Source: Valencia hispanica
Taxonomy: Eukaryota; Chordata; Actinopteri; Cyprinodontiformes; Valenciidae
NCBI GenBank assembly: GCA_963556495.2
Contig: OY747713.1
Location: forward strand, 28,792,961-28,856,960
Length of the DNA stretch: 64,000 nt
Direction of reading: 5' to 3'
The notes beneath the pieces were generated by a model that was not told the DNA's origin, did not search any database, and saw nothing but the letters and a program-made list of their open reading frames with translations. A program made the position numbers and the translations under genes. Positions 1-12,589 of the stretch are shown in pieces. Position 1 is the first letter of the stretch. Each line of letters starts with the position of its first letter.

Positions 1-560
1 GGACATTTTCATCAGCCTATAAATCCTCCCGGATGCCCTGGACAGCACATGAAAAGTGGACATGTCCGGGGAAAAGAGGACGGTTGTTCACCCTAAATTG
101 ACAGCTCGTTTGCTGTGCACACAAACGGATCTTGAACCCACGCAAAAGAGAGATAATCCTCTTTAAAGTACGTCGCAAATAGTTTTCTCATTGCTGACAG
201 GTGCTCAGACGCTGATTGAAATAGAGAGGAGAAATCGTGTGACGTGCCTGCATCAGTGATAAAGTCTACAAGGCTGGGGTTCCCTCGACTGATGCGGCCA
301 TAGAGGTCTAGTTTTTGTGTGAAGGCGTGCACTTTGTCTGCAAGGATCAAAATATGAGTTTCGAGGCCTTACAAAGACAGTTTAAGGACATTCAAGCGGT
401 CAAATATAGATCAAATAAGACAGAGACGCAAGCCACATATAGTGTCATCCAGATGCGTCACCAGATCTGATTTGATTTATGTCAAAAACCACTTCACCTC
501 CTCTCGCAGCTCATACAACCGCTGTAACACCCGCCCCCCTGGAGAGCCAGCGAACTTCAG
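1..560 (-). pseudogene. hAT-like transposase-derived fragment
   Basis: The minus strand from 350 to 93 has an 85-codon open frame resembling the middle-to-C-terminal part of hAT/ZBED-like domesticated or relic transposases. The recognisable piece is the FSFAWV-type motif, here LSFAWVQDPF near residues 66-75, preceded by a helical stretch with KVHAFTQKLDLY. The frame closes at 93 and no longer protein is visible, so I read it as a fragment. The recognition rests on motif memory only. The flanks at 1-92 and 351-560 have no other readable structure. Confidence 0.45.
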
Positions 561-1146
561 TGTGACTCGCTGAAACCGCTTATCACCTGCATTTGTGCTC
601 ACGATCGACAAAACAAATCAAATTTGTTCAAAACTTCTTTTTTTTAACCAGTCCAAACACATTTTAATTTCTATTCAAGAGTTATGTATATACAAAACTA
701 GAACTTTTTATGACAGTAGTTTAATAATTAAAAAAAATAGCAAATTTTCTTTTTCAGTTTTTTTCCTCCCATCCTGTAGCCTACTGGCGCCCCCCCCCCC
801 CCGAATTACTGGCTTAAGGGGTGCTCCAGTTGGCCAAGTTGACTGAGTGTGGTGTGCTTGGAGATGGAGACAGGACAGCAGAACCCTTAGCCAGGCACGG
901 CTTAGGGACAGCCTGCTGGAAACAAATACATCTTTGCTTTATGCCAGTAATGTTCATCCCCTGGACAATATATTGGATTTTTTACAGCTGCAAGTACCCA
1001 GACATCATGTAAACCCACAAGTATGACCCTTCTGAGATCTGGTGTTAACATACAAACAAACAACCATTTACACTGTGTATTAAAATCTATTCTGAGTGAT
1101 CATGTCACACTTGTCTGCTTTACATGCAGAAAAATAAATAAATAGC
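561..1146. other. Unassigned, AT-rich with a C13 run
   Basis: There is no gene. A 13-base C homopolymer occupies 790-802, and short open frames here have no recognisable content. Confidence 0.6.
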
Positions 1147-1857
1147 AAAGTCACTCGGTGGAGTGAGAAGACATCAATCCGCATCGATTCCTGGGAGACG
1201 GATTGATGTCTTCTCACACCAGCTATCGAACACTCTTATGGAGAAACCTTATATGCACCAGCATGCTAACACACACACGTAGATGTGGGGTCTCTGGTGT
1301 TTAAGGATATATTCTTGGGCTGAGGTTATCATTACTAGAGCTTGATTAATCGGTACCATGAGTTTTTCTGTGACATTGTTGTTGTATTTTTATATCTATT
1401 TTTGTGTGATGTGGTTGTGTAATTCTTAGTTCACAATGTTTGGTTGGTTTTGTCGATGTTCCTTTTTCGTGTTTTGTTTTTCCCCCTCTCTCTGCCGTCC
1501 TGTGGGTATGGAGGCAGACTTCAATGTTTTCCTGTGTTTTCTTTGTTCCCCTTCCTCTCTTGTATTTTCAACTCACCCTCTCTCATGACATTTTGTTTCC
1601 TACCTCTCTTCTTCATCTTCCTTCTTTCTTCTCCTTAATTTTCCGTCTCCGTGTCCATAACATCAGGAAATAAAAACCCCAACAATTCATAATAAAGATT
1701 TTTCACACATAAATCAAGTGGAGTACTATAGCAAAAGCTGTACTGCTCCGCTTGTGAAAGTAAATCTGTTGGGCTTCTACTTGGTACTCAGACACCAATT
1801 CTGAGCTCCACACTGCCAAACAGGACACGTAAAAAAAAAAAAAAGTCACTCGGTGGA
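1147..1857 (+). mobile_element. Retroposed insert with poly(A) tail and 16-bp TSD
   Basis: The 16-bp string AAAGTCACTCGGTGGA occurs exactly at 1147-1162 and again at 1842-1857. The second copy directly follows an A-run starting at 1831. A direct repeat with a 3' poly(A) is the hallmark of target-primed, LINE-mediated insertion, so about 680 bp (1163-1841) was inserted in plus orientation. The insert opens with a perfect inverted repeat (1163-1181 against 1199-1217), then is pyrimidine-rich around 1440-1640, with AATAAA-like strings near 1672 and 1692. I do not recognise the source. It could be the 3' end of a LINE or a processed transcript. No convincing protein is encoded. Confidence 0.7.
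1163..1217. repeat. Perfect 19-bp hairpin at insert 5' end
   Basis: GTGAGAAGACATCAATCCG at 1163-1181 is the exact reverse complement of 1199-1217, with a 17-nt loop. It starts on the base after the left target-site duplication. Confidence 0.85.
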
Positions 1858-2204
1858 CTGTTAGACGACCAACAAACAGAACATCAAAAGGTCCATTGAT
1901 GATATTTAATCACCTTATACTACATTATTACTCATCTATATGGATCAGTTACTTAGGCTATAAACTCTTTTTGAGCTTGAATAGTTTAACAGAAAAGTAA
2001 AAGAGAATAGATAACATGGGATCAATGCAGGAACATCAGCATGATTAGTGAGATCCAAAAATACAATCAAACAGCAGAAAAGAACCCTCTCATATAGCAT
2101 CCTGTAATTTAAGGATCAATGAAATCCTGACTTATGAGGACATGTAATCTTTTACCATTGAAAGCTAAGAATTCTCAAAGTTCCAATTCTTAACATCACC
2201 TGAA
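1858..2204. other. No recognisable feature
   Basis: AT-rich unique-looking sequence with no gene or repeat that I can name. Confidence 0.5.
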
Positions 2205-2775
2205 CACACTATCCACACATTAGAACATGGTGGTGTTCCCATTATCTCCATCATGCTGCAGGAATGCTTTTATTTAGCATAGACACAGAAGCTCGTAAAA
2301 TTCTGTTTAGAGGTTGGGTCAGCCGTTCACCTCCTAGCAAGAAAACAATGCTGAACATTCAGATAGTTTAGATCTAAGCATATTGTTGTGTTAGAATGGC
2401 CCGGTCAAAGTCCAGATCTAAATATAGGTGAATGCTGTTAGAAGACCTGAAAACCAATGCTCAAAAAAAAAAACTCCATCTAATCTGATTGAGCTGAGCT
2501 ATTTCGGTGAGTCTCTAAATGTGGAAACATGGTAGAAGCCCATCTCAAATAACCTGCAGCCGTAATTGCAAAAAAAGGTGATTCCACAAAGTATCATGGG
2601 GATGAAAAAATACACATCACAATTTTTAGGCTTTCAATTTGACTTTAATTTGTAAAAATAATAATAAAATTAAAACTATAATTATGCACCATAATTATTA
2701 TCTCAATTATGCACCACTTTGTGTTGGCCTATCATATATAATACAATCCCAATAAAATATAGTAGGGCCTATCAT
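2205..2775 (+). mobile_element. Tc1/mariner relic (transposase 3' half)
   Basis: The text around 2395-2425 (TTAGAATGGCCCGGTCAAAG) is the decayed DNA for the Tc1 transposase segment [11 protein letters not shown], followed by the usual downstream order to CACAAAGTAT at 2585-2595 and an inner-TIR-like stretch to about 2775. Frames are broken throughout. It is an old, inactive plus-strand copy. Confidence 0.75.
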
Positions 2776-3002
2776 TCACAACAAAAAGCAGATTCACAGC
2801 ATCAAAAACGATTCTTTCTATAAACTTCAACCAAAGTGAAGTATTCACACCGTTTCTCGGTTTTAAGCGTTATGCTTATGGACAGAAATAACTGGGGTTT
2901 TAGGTTTCGCAACGTCATTGTCTGTGACAAATATTCTCCGACATCACCTGTGTTCACACTTAGAAACAGCATTTATGCCCTTACCCCTGTGTTGGCATTA
3001 TC

Positions 3003-3970
3003 GATTGTCCAACACGTCCGCAAATTAAAAGGACCATATAGGTCGATTGTGACAGCTACAAAAAACGACCTGCGTGAGCGCTTTCTGGGGTCAAGCGCCG
3101 ATCCAGCAGTGACTAGCTACCAACAGGGCATGCGTGTCCTTTCTCAGAGGAGCTGCCAAGTACGCATGCACGGAATTTATCTCAGTTCAGCTACCAACAT
3201 TTGTACTGGTAAAACTCACTGCAGTTTAACTATTTACATAGATTCTCTTGATTCCTTCATTCACGTGTTGCTAGCCTTTTGGTTATGGCAGTGTGGTTAT
3301 CATAGCGCATCAATTCCAGACGATCGAGTTAGAAAGTTTACCTGAGGTCCAAAAACACTCTCTGCCTCCGTATGTTTAAAAGGCATTTATTTTCATTCTT
3401 TACTGTTTTAAACATGGGGAAATTACACATCCTTTGACATGTGAAATTAACACATAATTAAAGAATGGCACTTAATTACCAAAACCACCCAGGTGTATAT
3501 GAAAAGAAGACCAACCTGTATCTGTGAAGATGGCATTTTCTTTTTTTTAAAATTTTGTGGCCACACAGTGGCCTTTATTTGAAAGTGCAACACTTAGCAA
3601 ATATCCGTGGGGTGGAAGTGAACCCCCGGAAGACCGCATTCCTCTAAACATGGGACGTCAGTCTCAACCACTGTGCTACGCAAAATGGCTTTTATCCTTT
3701 TTTTTAACCATGTGCAGCGTAGTGAACCCCACTGTCTTCAGAATAACAACGTTTATTAGTTAATTTGTAGTGAGATTAGTTCGATATCTGCGTCATCATC
3801 TGTTTAAAAGCCCAAGGTAGATGCGCCAGGCCCCCAAAAGGCCGTTTTTTTTTTTACAGCTGATATTTTAAACCACAAGGGGTCGCATACGGAATATAGG
3901 GTTGTTTTTAGTAGCTGTCACAATCGACCTATATGGTCGTTTTAATTTGCGGATGGACTGGATTGTCCAA
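3003..3970. mobile_element. Candidate DNA transposon, long TIRs and 10-bp TSD
   Basis: About 57 bp near 3017-3072 recurs inverted at about 3902-3954 with only about three differences. Both arms carry CGCAAATTAAAA and then GACCATATAGGTCGATTGTG. The direct repeat GATTGTCCAA lies outside each arm (3003-3012 and 3961-3970). Long terminal inverted repeats with a 9-11 bp duplication resemble Mutator-like elements, but no transposase is recognisable inside. The 169-codon frame at 2836-3345 crosses the left arm and looks fortuitous. The outermost few bases of the two arms do not match, so the exact ends are uncertain. Confidence 0.55.
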
Positions 3971-4144
3971 GCGCTTGTTGCTTGCTTGTTTTTATAAGCT
4001 CATTTACTGCTTTATGATATAATTTAGAAAGTAGAAAGGTATTCTGAGTTAATAGGATTTGTGGAACTATTGCCTTCTACAGGTTTGGCATGGGTATGAA
4101 CATGCTGAAAGAGCAACTCACCCGCAAATCAACTTTTTTCTGCT

Positions 4145-5070
4145 GATAAACTGTATCCTGTTCATAACTTTTATGGACAGGATTTCTAGGCGCAGCCAAG
4201 GTGTTGAGGGGATCCGTTTTGGTGGCCTCAGGATCGGGTCTCTGCTTTTTGAAGATGACGTGGTCCTGTTGGCTTCATCGGAACGTGATCTACAGCTTTC
4301 GCTGGAGCGGTTTGCAGCTGAGTGTGAAGCGGCTGGGATGAAAATCAGCACTTTCAAAACTGAGGCCATAGTCTTGAGCCGGAAAAGGGTGGGGTGCCTT
4401 CTCTGGGCCGGGGATGAGGTCCATCCCCAAGTGGAGGAGTTTAAGTATCTGGGGATCTTGTTCACGAATGAGGGCAAAATGGAGCGGGAGATCGATAGAC
4501 GGATTGGTAGGGCGTCTGCAGTTATGCGGGCGCTGTACCGGTCTGTCGTGGTGAAGAAAGAGCTGAGCGGAAAGGCGAAGCTCTCGATTTACCGATTCGA
4601 TCTACGTTGCTACCCTCATCTATGGTCACGAGCTCTGGGTGGTGACCGAAAGAACGAGATCACGGATACAAGCCGCTGAAATGAGTTTCCTCCGTAGAGT
4701 CTCTGGGCTCTCCCTTAGAGATAGGGTGAGAAGCTCAGTCATCCGGAGGGCGCTCAGAGTAGAGCCGCTGCTTCTCCACATCGAGAGGAGTCAGTTGAGG
4801 TGGCTTGGGCATCTGGTCAGGATGCCTCCTGGACGCCTCCCTGGTGAGGTGTTTCGGGCACGTCCCACCGGGAGGAGGCCCAGGGGAAGGCCCAGGACAC
4901 GCTGGTGGGACTATGTTTCTCGGCTGGCCTGGGAGCGCCTGGGGATTCCTCCCGAGGAGCTGGAACAAGTGGCTGGGGAGAGGGAAGTCTGGGTGTCCTT
5001 GCTTAAGCTGCTGCCCCCACGACCCGACCCCGGATAAGCGGAAGAAAATGGATGGATGGATAAACTGTAT
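4145..5070 (+). mobile_element. 5'-truncated RTE/Rex3-like LINE with 12-bp TSD
   Basis: The element body runs from about 4157 to 5058 and is flanked by the exact direct repeat GATAAACTGTAT (4145-4156 and 5059-5070). It ends in a short ATGG tail (5048-5058), as Rex3-type fish retrotransposons do. It keeps only the C-terminal part of the reverse transcriptase ORF, so it is a typical 5'-truncated copy. The clade is assigned from memory of RTE/Rex3 C-termini and the GATG-type tail. Confidence 0.8.
4171..5037 (+). pseudogene. LINE reverse transcriptase C-terminal fragment, frameshifted
   Basis: The first frame reads through FMDRISRRSQG and the RT catalytic segment LLFEDDVVLLAS, where the usual FADD box is FEDD. 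It continues to KYLGILFTNEG and RRIGRASAVMRALYRS. Near 4594-4598 an apparent one-base insertion shifts it into a second frame. That frame carries TERTRSRIQAAEMSFLRR, LRWLGHLVRMPPGRLP and GRRPRGRPRTRWWDYVSRLA, ending at the stop at 5035-5037 just before the tail. The endonuclease domain and N-terminal half of the RT are absent. Confidence 0.85.
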
Positions 5071-5394
5071 AAATGAGTGTCTAAAAGAGTGTCTACATTT
5101 CTGGTAATTATTTTGGTATTCTTGTACATCGTAGTAAAAATATAAAATTTTTGCCTATAACTTTCAGTGTGGTGCCCAGGGGCGGCTTTAGGATTGAAGA
5201 AGATCAGGGTCTTAGCCCAGTTGACTGTATGTGCAAAAAAGTGTTGCTTTAAATGATACGACATCTCAACTGTTGAATTCTGATTAAAGCAGACGAAAAG
5301 CACTGGATTAGACTTACTATGCTTTAATGAAGCAAAACAACACTCAATCGACAATATTAACTATCAACAATATCACAAAAAGTCAGCTGCTGAC
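5071..5394. other. No recognisable gene
   Basis: Unassigned spacer between the LINE and the next interspersed repeat. Confidence 0.5.
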
Positions 5395-5690
5395 TGAAGG
5401 CAAGAAAAGGCCATTTTATTTGTGTAGCACACTTTCAACAACAATATAATTTAAGGTGCTTTATATGATTAAGAATAAAAATACGAATAAGAAATACTTT
5501 AATAATTACGGGGTAAAATGAAAATAGCAGTAAAACACAGACAAAGCATATAAAGTAAAAACAGCAATAAAGCAAGAAGCACACACTAAACATATGATAC
5601 ATTAAAGCATTACTCAAAGGCAGCTCTAAACAAATACGTTTTTAGTTGACTGAAGTCACCTCAGATCACTGGTCCAGGGAATACAGCTTA
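5395..5690. repeat. Interspersed repeat, copy 1
   Basis: The stretch beginning AAGGCAAGAAAAGGC, then TTTATTTGTGTAGCACA, matches a common teleost dispersed repeat whose consensus has a TTTATTTATATAGCAC box. A second copy lies at about 45325-45400 in intron 6 of the galnt4-like gene. It probably derives from a non-LTR retrotransposon 3' end. Confidence 0.55.
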
Positions 5691-5927
5691 CATCCATTAA
5701 GATCTGATAATATAAAGCAAGTGGCCAACTAAGTTAGATTATATAGTTGATGTGTTGACCAATAAAACAACTCCATCTTATTCTCTTAGTTATGATCCTG
5801 GCCTCTGCTGTTTATCCTCCTCTGGTCTTCTTTCTTATCCTGATTCAATCTTGTTTCTTTGCTTTCTGCACAAGTTTCATGACCCATTTCCAATTCTCAT
5901 TCACAGCTTTACCTAATTGCATGAAGG

Positions 5928-7075
<1,148 letters not shown>

Positions 7076-8739
7076 GGGGCACTAAGAAAAAGAAGTATGT
7101 CACTGTGAAGGGGTATGTTTTTTTGTGAAGCGTTTGTGCGCGCTCCCGTGCGGCTGGCTGCAGTTACTTGCAACGCCGGCCCCGTCGCTCGTGAGCTTCG
7201 TTTCTTCATTCTGCCCCATGCTCCTTTAAGACAGTTCTGAAGGCAAAAGGGGGTCCAAAAACTAACATTTGAAAATGTGCCATCTGAAGGTCATCCGTCA
7301 TTTTGACAGATTACAATTCACACCCCCTGACCACTTGATGCAGATGCGCATTGTTTCAACTTTATACATGGAGCACAGGAAACTACATCAATAAAAAAAT
7401 ATTTCCATGAGAACATCTGAGCATCAACTCAGGCCTGAACACCATACTCATCACATGCTATCTGGGAGCCCACAGCGGGTTGAAGAGTTACCGGGGCTTC
7501 AGGGCACATCTGTGGCAGGTGCGGCTGATCCCCGATGCGCTCCAAAGAGTTCAGTCCAGTGCCAACCACAGGTGCAGAAACGACACATAGGCTGTGCTAT
7601 TTTCTCCCGCTAAAGCTAGCTGGTTAGTGAATGGTCCCTAACCCTAGGACTTCTGACCACTTAAATTTAAGAAATCTTCCCTAAGTTCAAAACTTTGGCA
7701 TAAGTGGGGCTTTAACCCCGTCTCTGGTTGGGTAGCGGAGTGCACATTCAGCCTCAAGAACAACATCCCAACCCCCATGAGAAGTCATCTGCCCGAGGAA
7801 AAAATCCAAAACCTTATGACACAAGCCTCTGCTATAATCCCACTATTTGATTACGCACACGAGGGTGCACATTTCACATTTAATTTAATTGTTTATATGT
7901 AGGGCCACAATCAGTGGTTTTTGTCATTATGGGGAAAATAAATTGACATGTATTCATCTGCTTGAAGTGTGATGGCACAATATGGATTGTTCAGTTCGTT
8001 CATATTGAGTATTAAAATGAATAAAAATTAAATACTACAGAATATGCCGTTATTAGTTTAAAAACTGACGGGTAAAAATTGGTTATGATCGGCCAAACTG
8101 ATGAATAAGCTCAATACATGTTATATTTATATTTTATATAAACTCTCAATGTTAACTAGCTGTATTCAGTGACCGTAACACTACTTTACTCTTTATCAGT
8201 TGTTTCTTGGTCGTCTAGAGAAGATCTGCCTCTCTGATATTTACTAAATTTTTACATATGGTTTTACATATGTAACATTATCTTGTTACCATTCATTTTC
8301 TTTACCAAAACTCACAGCAAGCCAGCACTTTTAAAATAAGATTCACAAACCTGAATTATGATCCGTTTCATCACAGCTATTGTTGTCAATATGTACTTTC
8401 TTTCAAAAAAACTTTCCTGATATCCATATCAGCAACAGTCTTCTCATGCAGCCGTTTAATGGGCATTACATCCCTTAGCTGGCAGGCCACTGAAGCAGGC
8501 AAAGCGTTTCTTCTTCAGGGGCCTCAAGGAGGCTGTACGCAGGCTACTTTATGCAGCAGCGGCATCTCTGGTGGACTCCGGTACTGCAACCTCTTTCTGA
8601 CAGGCTTTTCCCCCCCCTTCAAACGTAAAATTCAGAATCGGGGCTTTTCAGAAAACATCTGGTGCTTAAGCCCAAGTAGCCACCTCTAACTCTGCCCTGG
8701 TGGTGCCCCCCCCCCGGCTATGTGTGTACATGGTCTAAG
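7076..8739. other. Gene-free, includes a short Tc1 scrap
   Basis: No gene is recognised. The string CAGTTCTGAAGGCAAAAGGG at about 7231-7250 matches the 3' coding end of the Tc1 family seen at 51133-52159, so a small scrap of that family may lie here. GC-rich text at 7135-7200 and 8460-8700 is unassigned. Confidence 0.45.
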
Positions 8740-8815
8740 ATTTGTGGTTGCACGGTGGTAAAATTGTAAAAGTTCAAATGGTGTGAATACTTTTAGAACA
8801 CATTGTAAACTCAGT
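8740..8815. mobile_element. Possible Tc1 terminal fragment
   Basis: GTGTGAATACTTTTAGAACA followed by CATTGTA resembles the outer end of a Tc1 terminal repeat (normally GAATACTTTTGCAAGGCACTGTA). It has no visible partner. Confidence 0.4.
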
Positions 8816-10229
8816 TAAAAAAAAACACCAGTGCCCATAAGGTTTAATACTGTTATTTTTTATAGATACATTTTGTCTGTTTGGCATTTATAATCTAGTT
8901 TATGTGTTTTTTTCTTCTGTCTTCTCCTCATCGAGTTAATCCAGTTCTTTTATGAATGAGCATGAATCCCAGATTGAACAGGAGCAAGACAGGGTCACAT
9001 TATGTAAATTTAGAAAATTAAGTTTTCTTTCTCTCTCCTCGAAATATTTCCTCATGTATGTTGGAATCATAGCCTACTGTGCTGGCTGTACTTCTTCATC
9101 TGCATGCATGAATTTTGCCTCCATATCTCACTGCAATCAGAGGAGCCAGGCCATTGTTGCCACTTGCACAATGCACCATTGTCAGCCTTCTTTTGTGTGA
9201 ATCTTTGAATAGGGTGGAATCTTCTATAAAGGGATGCACAGTGCGCGCACTTGCTGCAGTTCACTGTCTGATCATTGTCCTTCTCGCAGAGCAAAAGCTC
9301 TAATTATTTTCAACAAAAATCAGTAGTTTAAAAAAATTTTCTATTAGTCCAGGGAAGACATTGAAAGACACTGCCACAGTAATGGAATACTTTCTTTTGC
9401 AAAAATTATATTTCTGATGTGCGTCCTGTACAGTTTGATTGCAAAAATGTCAGCTTTTATGCACATTTTCAGGATATCAGCTATTATCAGCAGCATGTTC
9501 CTCAAGTCTCATTCCTTTTTACTTTACTTACCAGTGCAAATATATCCAGCATCATCTTTAAAACTCTCTCAAAAACCTCCACATGCCTCAAAATCTCAGC
9601 TCTACATTTTTTTCAAAATTATGTTCCCTCTCTTCCGTTTTTGAGAAAAGAATACCAGTTGTGCGAACTGAATTCTGCCCTTGGCTTTCTAGTATTATGT
9701 CTCGCTTTTTTTTATATGCTCTGTCCTTCATCTCCTTTTCATCTGTCCTCTGAGTTCATATCCCTGTGGTTTCAAATCTAGGTTGGAGCCATTTTCATGC
9801 ACTGAACTAGGCAGGAGGAAAAATAGTTGTGTAATTGCCCCACCATACAGTGTCATGAAATCAGAAGCCTGGTTTTGACCAGTATAGCGGATGTGAGTGT
9901 CTTTTACAGGGCTGTAAGATGAGAGAATAAGGCACACTGTGTCAGTAATTTTTGAAGAAATGTCATGGGAAAAATGTTTTTTTGGGTTTTTTTACATTCC
10001 CATTGCAAATATGGAGAGTTAAATGTGCAGCCATGACATTTGTAGACCTTTGTTTGCAATACAGAAACTTTGAGTTCACTAAGCTGTGACCTTTTAATGT
10101 CTGTTACATGACAACCTCCCAAAGAGAGAGTGGTAGACAATAAAAGGGAGTAACAAGAGGCTTGGGGATGCTCCAGGTGTCTGCCTTCTAATTCTTTAAT
10201 AGCTATATCAAACTAGAAAAGCATTCGAA
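8816..10229. other. No recognisable gene
   Basis: Several 60-120 codon frames overlap on both strands here. None has recognisable motifs or splice structure. Confidence 0.5.
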
Positions 10230-10503
10230 GAATGTAGTACTCTGCCAAGGCAGCTCAAGCCCCCCCACCAATGTTGTGGTTTAATTCTAAATTTTCTAGA
10301 TTCCTTGACCATGACAACATACCCTTAGCTGCTGGATTCACACTGTTATCATTATTAGTTCAGTAGTTATTCACAAAAATCACTTCTTTGGTAGTGGCGG
10401 TTTTCGGACCATCCCCAATCACTTCTTCTTGGTCCCATTGCAGATATTTCCTAAAGATTTTATCAAAATCCACCTATAACCTTTTGAGTTATGTTGCTAA
10501 CTA

Positions 10504-10537
<34 letters not shown>

Positions 10538-10575
10538 CCTGGCGAAAACATAACCTCCTTAGGAGGCAGGGATGT
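10230..10575 (-). repeat. Interspersed repeat with (GACA)n core
   Basis: The copy runs from GCCAAGGCAG to ATAACCTCCTTAGGAGGCAG and contains a GACA tandem array at about 10505-10538 plus CCTTTTGAGTTATGTTGCTA. The same family appears in the opposite orientation at about 61775-61960 (TAGCAACATAACTCAAAAGG). This is a dispersed repeat common in fish. Confidence 0.7.
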
Positions 10576-10960
10576 GTATTGGCAAAAATCTGGTGATACG
10601 ATATGTATCACGATACAGGGGAGACGATGTGATATATCGCGATATATATAGCTTCTGAAGCAGCTACTTCTATTCTGTATTTATGAAGATGCCTACATTA
10701 TCACTTCTTGTGTAGATAATAGTCTAATGGATGATAAGACAGAGAAACAGCTTTAATTAGTTAGAATATTTTATGGATTTTAAGTATTTATATTTAAATC
10801 AATTTTTAAACCCCCAGGTTGTGATTCTGATGTCTATCACTCAGTCTAGGCCCCGCCCCCTTTGTATTACAACCCTGCTTTTATTTTAGTGTGACACCCC
10901 AAGATCATCACTGGCCCCCATGTAGCACTCTTTAAAAACTTCTTAGATACACCCCTGCTC
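10576..10960. repeat. Interspersed repeat with ATCACGATAC motif
   Basis: GGGATGTGTATTGGCAAAAA and TACGATATGTATCACGATAC are characteristic of a widespread teleost repeat whose consensus ends in runs of CGATATAT. Only the first ~80 bp is recognisable. The rest is unassigned AT-rich DNA. Confidence 0.5.
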
Positions 10961-11754
10961 ACCCGTCTTAATGAAGTATTTTTAGGCTTATATAAAGGTT
11001 ATTATTCAAGCATTATTAACTATAATCATTTTGACTGAGACGTACTGAATTAGACTCACAGCGGGTCTGACCCACATTAATAAATACCGTTACTAATTCA
11101 AACTCTTAGAAAAGTCTCTGTTTTGGAGCTTTGTGCAGAAAGTTCTGGTGCTACTAAAAGCAAGTGGCCAGTTACGGGCCGGGAGAAAGCTCGCAATACG
11201 ACCTCTGGGACGATGAGGAGCCATATTGAGACACAGATCAAAGGGGAGACGCATACCAACACACATAGGTCAAAAATGCCTAAGATTTTGTCCGACTGAC
11301 GTGTTTTCGCAAACACTGCTGTGAATCTGCCTGATGTTCATATAATTTGAAGACATAAAGTATATAAACTGTTTGTTTACCTGTTTCATGTGTTGGCCCA
11401 GAGTTTTGTCGCCCACTGCCAGCGGTCGCAACTAAAGAATTGTCCCTCTTATTTCTGTCAAAAATCGTCTGATGTGCATTTTCTGTCAGGACCGCTCTAG
11501 AGGTTATATTAAACACCCAGCTGTCAGCCAGTAAGACATGGAAGATTCCCCGCACAATTCCTCTCCTATCGGTCATAATGTCGTGCTTCTGTTGCATTCA
11601 CCGAAGCCAGGAAATTACAAAACTACCTTCTGCGTTAATATCGTAGGGCAGCTCAGTTAATGTAAAATGATTCGTTTTGGGGTGAAAAAAAAACATTCGG
11701 GGCTTGCGAAGAAATGTTCGGCGCTAGAGCCGGGAATGCCCAGGCCAGGCGACG
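10961..11754. other. Unassigned, possibly interior of a larger transposon
   Basis: There is no recognised protein. Short minus-strand frames at 11098-11597 lack known motifs. It precedes a DNA-transposon end and may belong to it. Confidence 0.35.
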
Positions 11755-11990
11755 CCACTGATCTCTTGTTATTTCTGCTGCTGTGGGCTCCTTTTTGAAC
11801 TGATCAGTGACGCTATCCGCTGCACAGAAAGTCGAGATACTATATGTGGCTATCTTTAGCTGATTCCTTAAAGGTCCGATTGTGTATGGAGACATGGCGG
11901 CTGAGAGGAGGGGGCCGAGAGATTAACCCGTTAGAAAAAGATCTGGTTAAATTACCTTGAAGTTCTGATAGTGGAGACACGCCTATAGTT
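11755..11990. mobile_element. DNA-transposon relic, family also in intron 2
   Basis: The stretch GATCTCTTGTTATTTCTG through AGCTGATTCCTTAAAG and GATCTGGTTAAATTACC to the end at about 11985 (TAGTGGAGACACGCC) aligns clearly with 38896-39122 in the galnt4-like intron 2. The copy near 39 kb shows inverted termini (GTTTCCACTAT), so this is one end of the same TIR element. I cannot assign the superfamily. Confidence 0.65.
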
Positions 11991-12589
11991 GACTGTGACT
12001 CTTTTGTGGGTCATTTTGATGTGAAATCATAGGTAAGGTAGTTGTGACTAAACCTAAGGTCTGTCAAGGAGATTTAAAGAGTCTTGGTGAAAAGCTGTTA
12101 AACGAAATGAAAAGTCAAATCTTAGGTATTTTGGACACTGTCCTTTGATGACTTATCCACTAGTTGGTAATATATCTGTTGGTTTGCTTTGTGCACATAT
12201 AAAATGTTTCAATTTGCATTCAATTTCTTTCCAATGCATATTGCACAGCTATCATAATCTTTTTTTCCAATGACATGCACCGATTCCACCCCAGGGCTTC
12301 TGAACAGACATATCTCTGTGGGCCTGAGTCACTGGTAGTTATTAACCTTCTAGTAAAGCAATTTGGGCCAGAGGAGCGTTTTTCTCCATCTGCCGAGCAC
12401 GGTGGATATGAGGTGTACCCAGAAATGCGAGAACCCTCTGTGTAAGGTGGAAAAAGTTTTTTTTTTATTCCCCATGTGATAAATGTGGTGTCTGTGATGG
12501 TGCAGCGCCGCACTTGGCCTTTATTCACTGCTTTCACTCACTCTTCATTACTATTTTCCTTATGTTCCATTAGTCTACGTTCATTTCTT
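11991..12589. other. No recognisable gene
   Basis: Unassigned spacer. The 105-codon minus frame at 12220-12537 has no recognisable content. Confidence 0.5.

Noticed and set aside
2836..3345. 169-codon plus-strand frame
   Set aside because: It straddles the left inverted arm of a candidate transposon and has no recognisable motif or plausible exon boundaries.
10501..10540. Tandem short repeats considered as a CRISPR-like array
   Set aside because: They are a GACA microsatellite without spacers, in a vertebrate genome.
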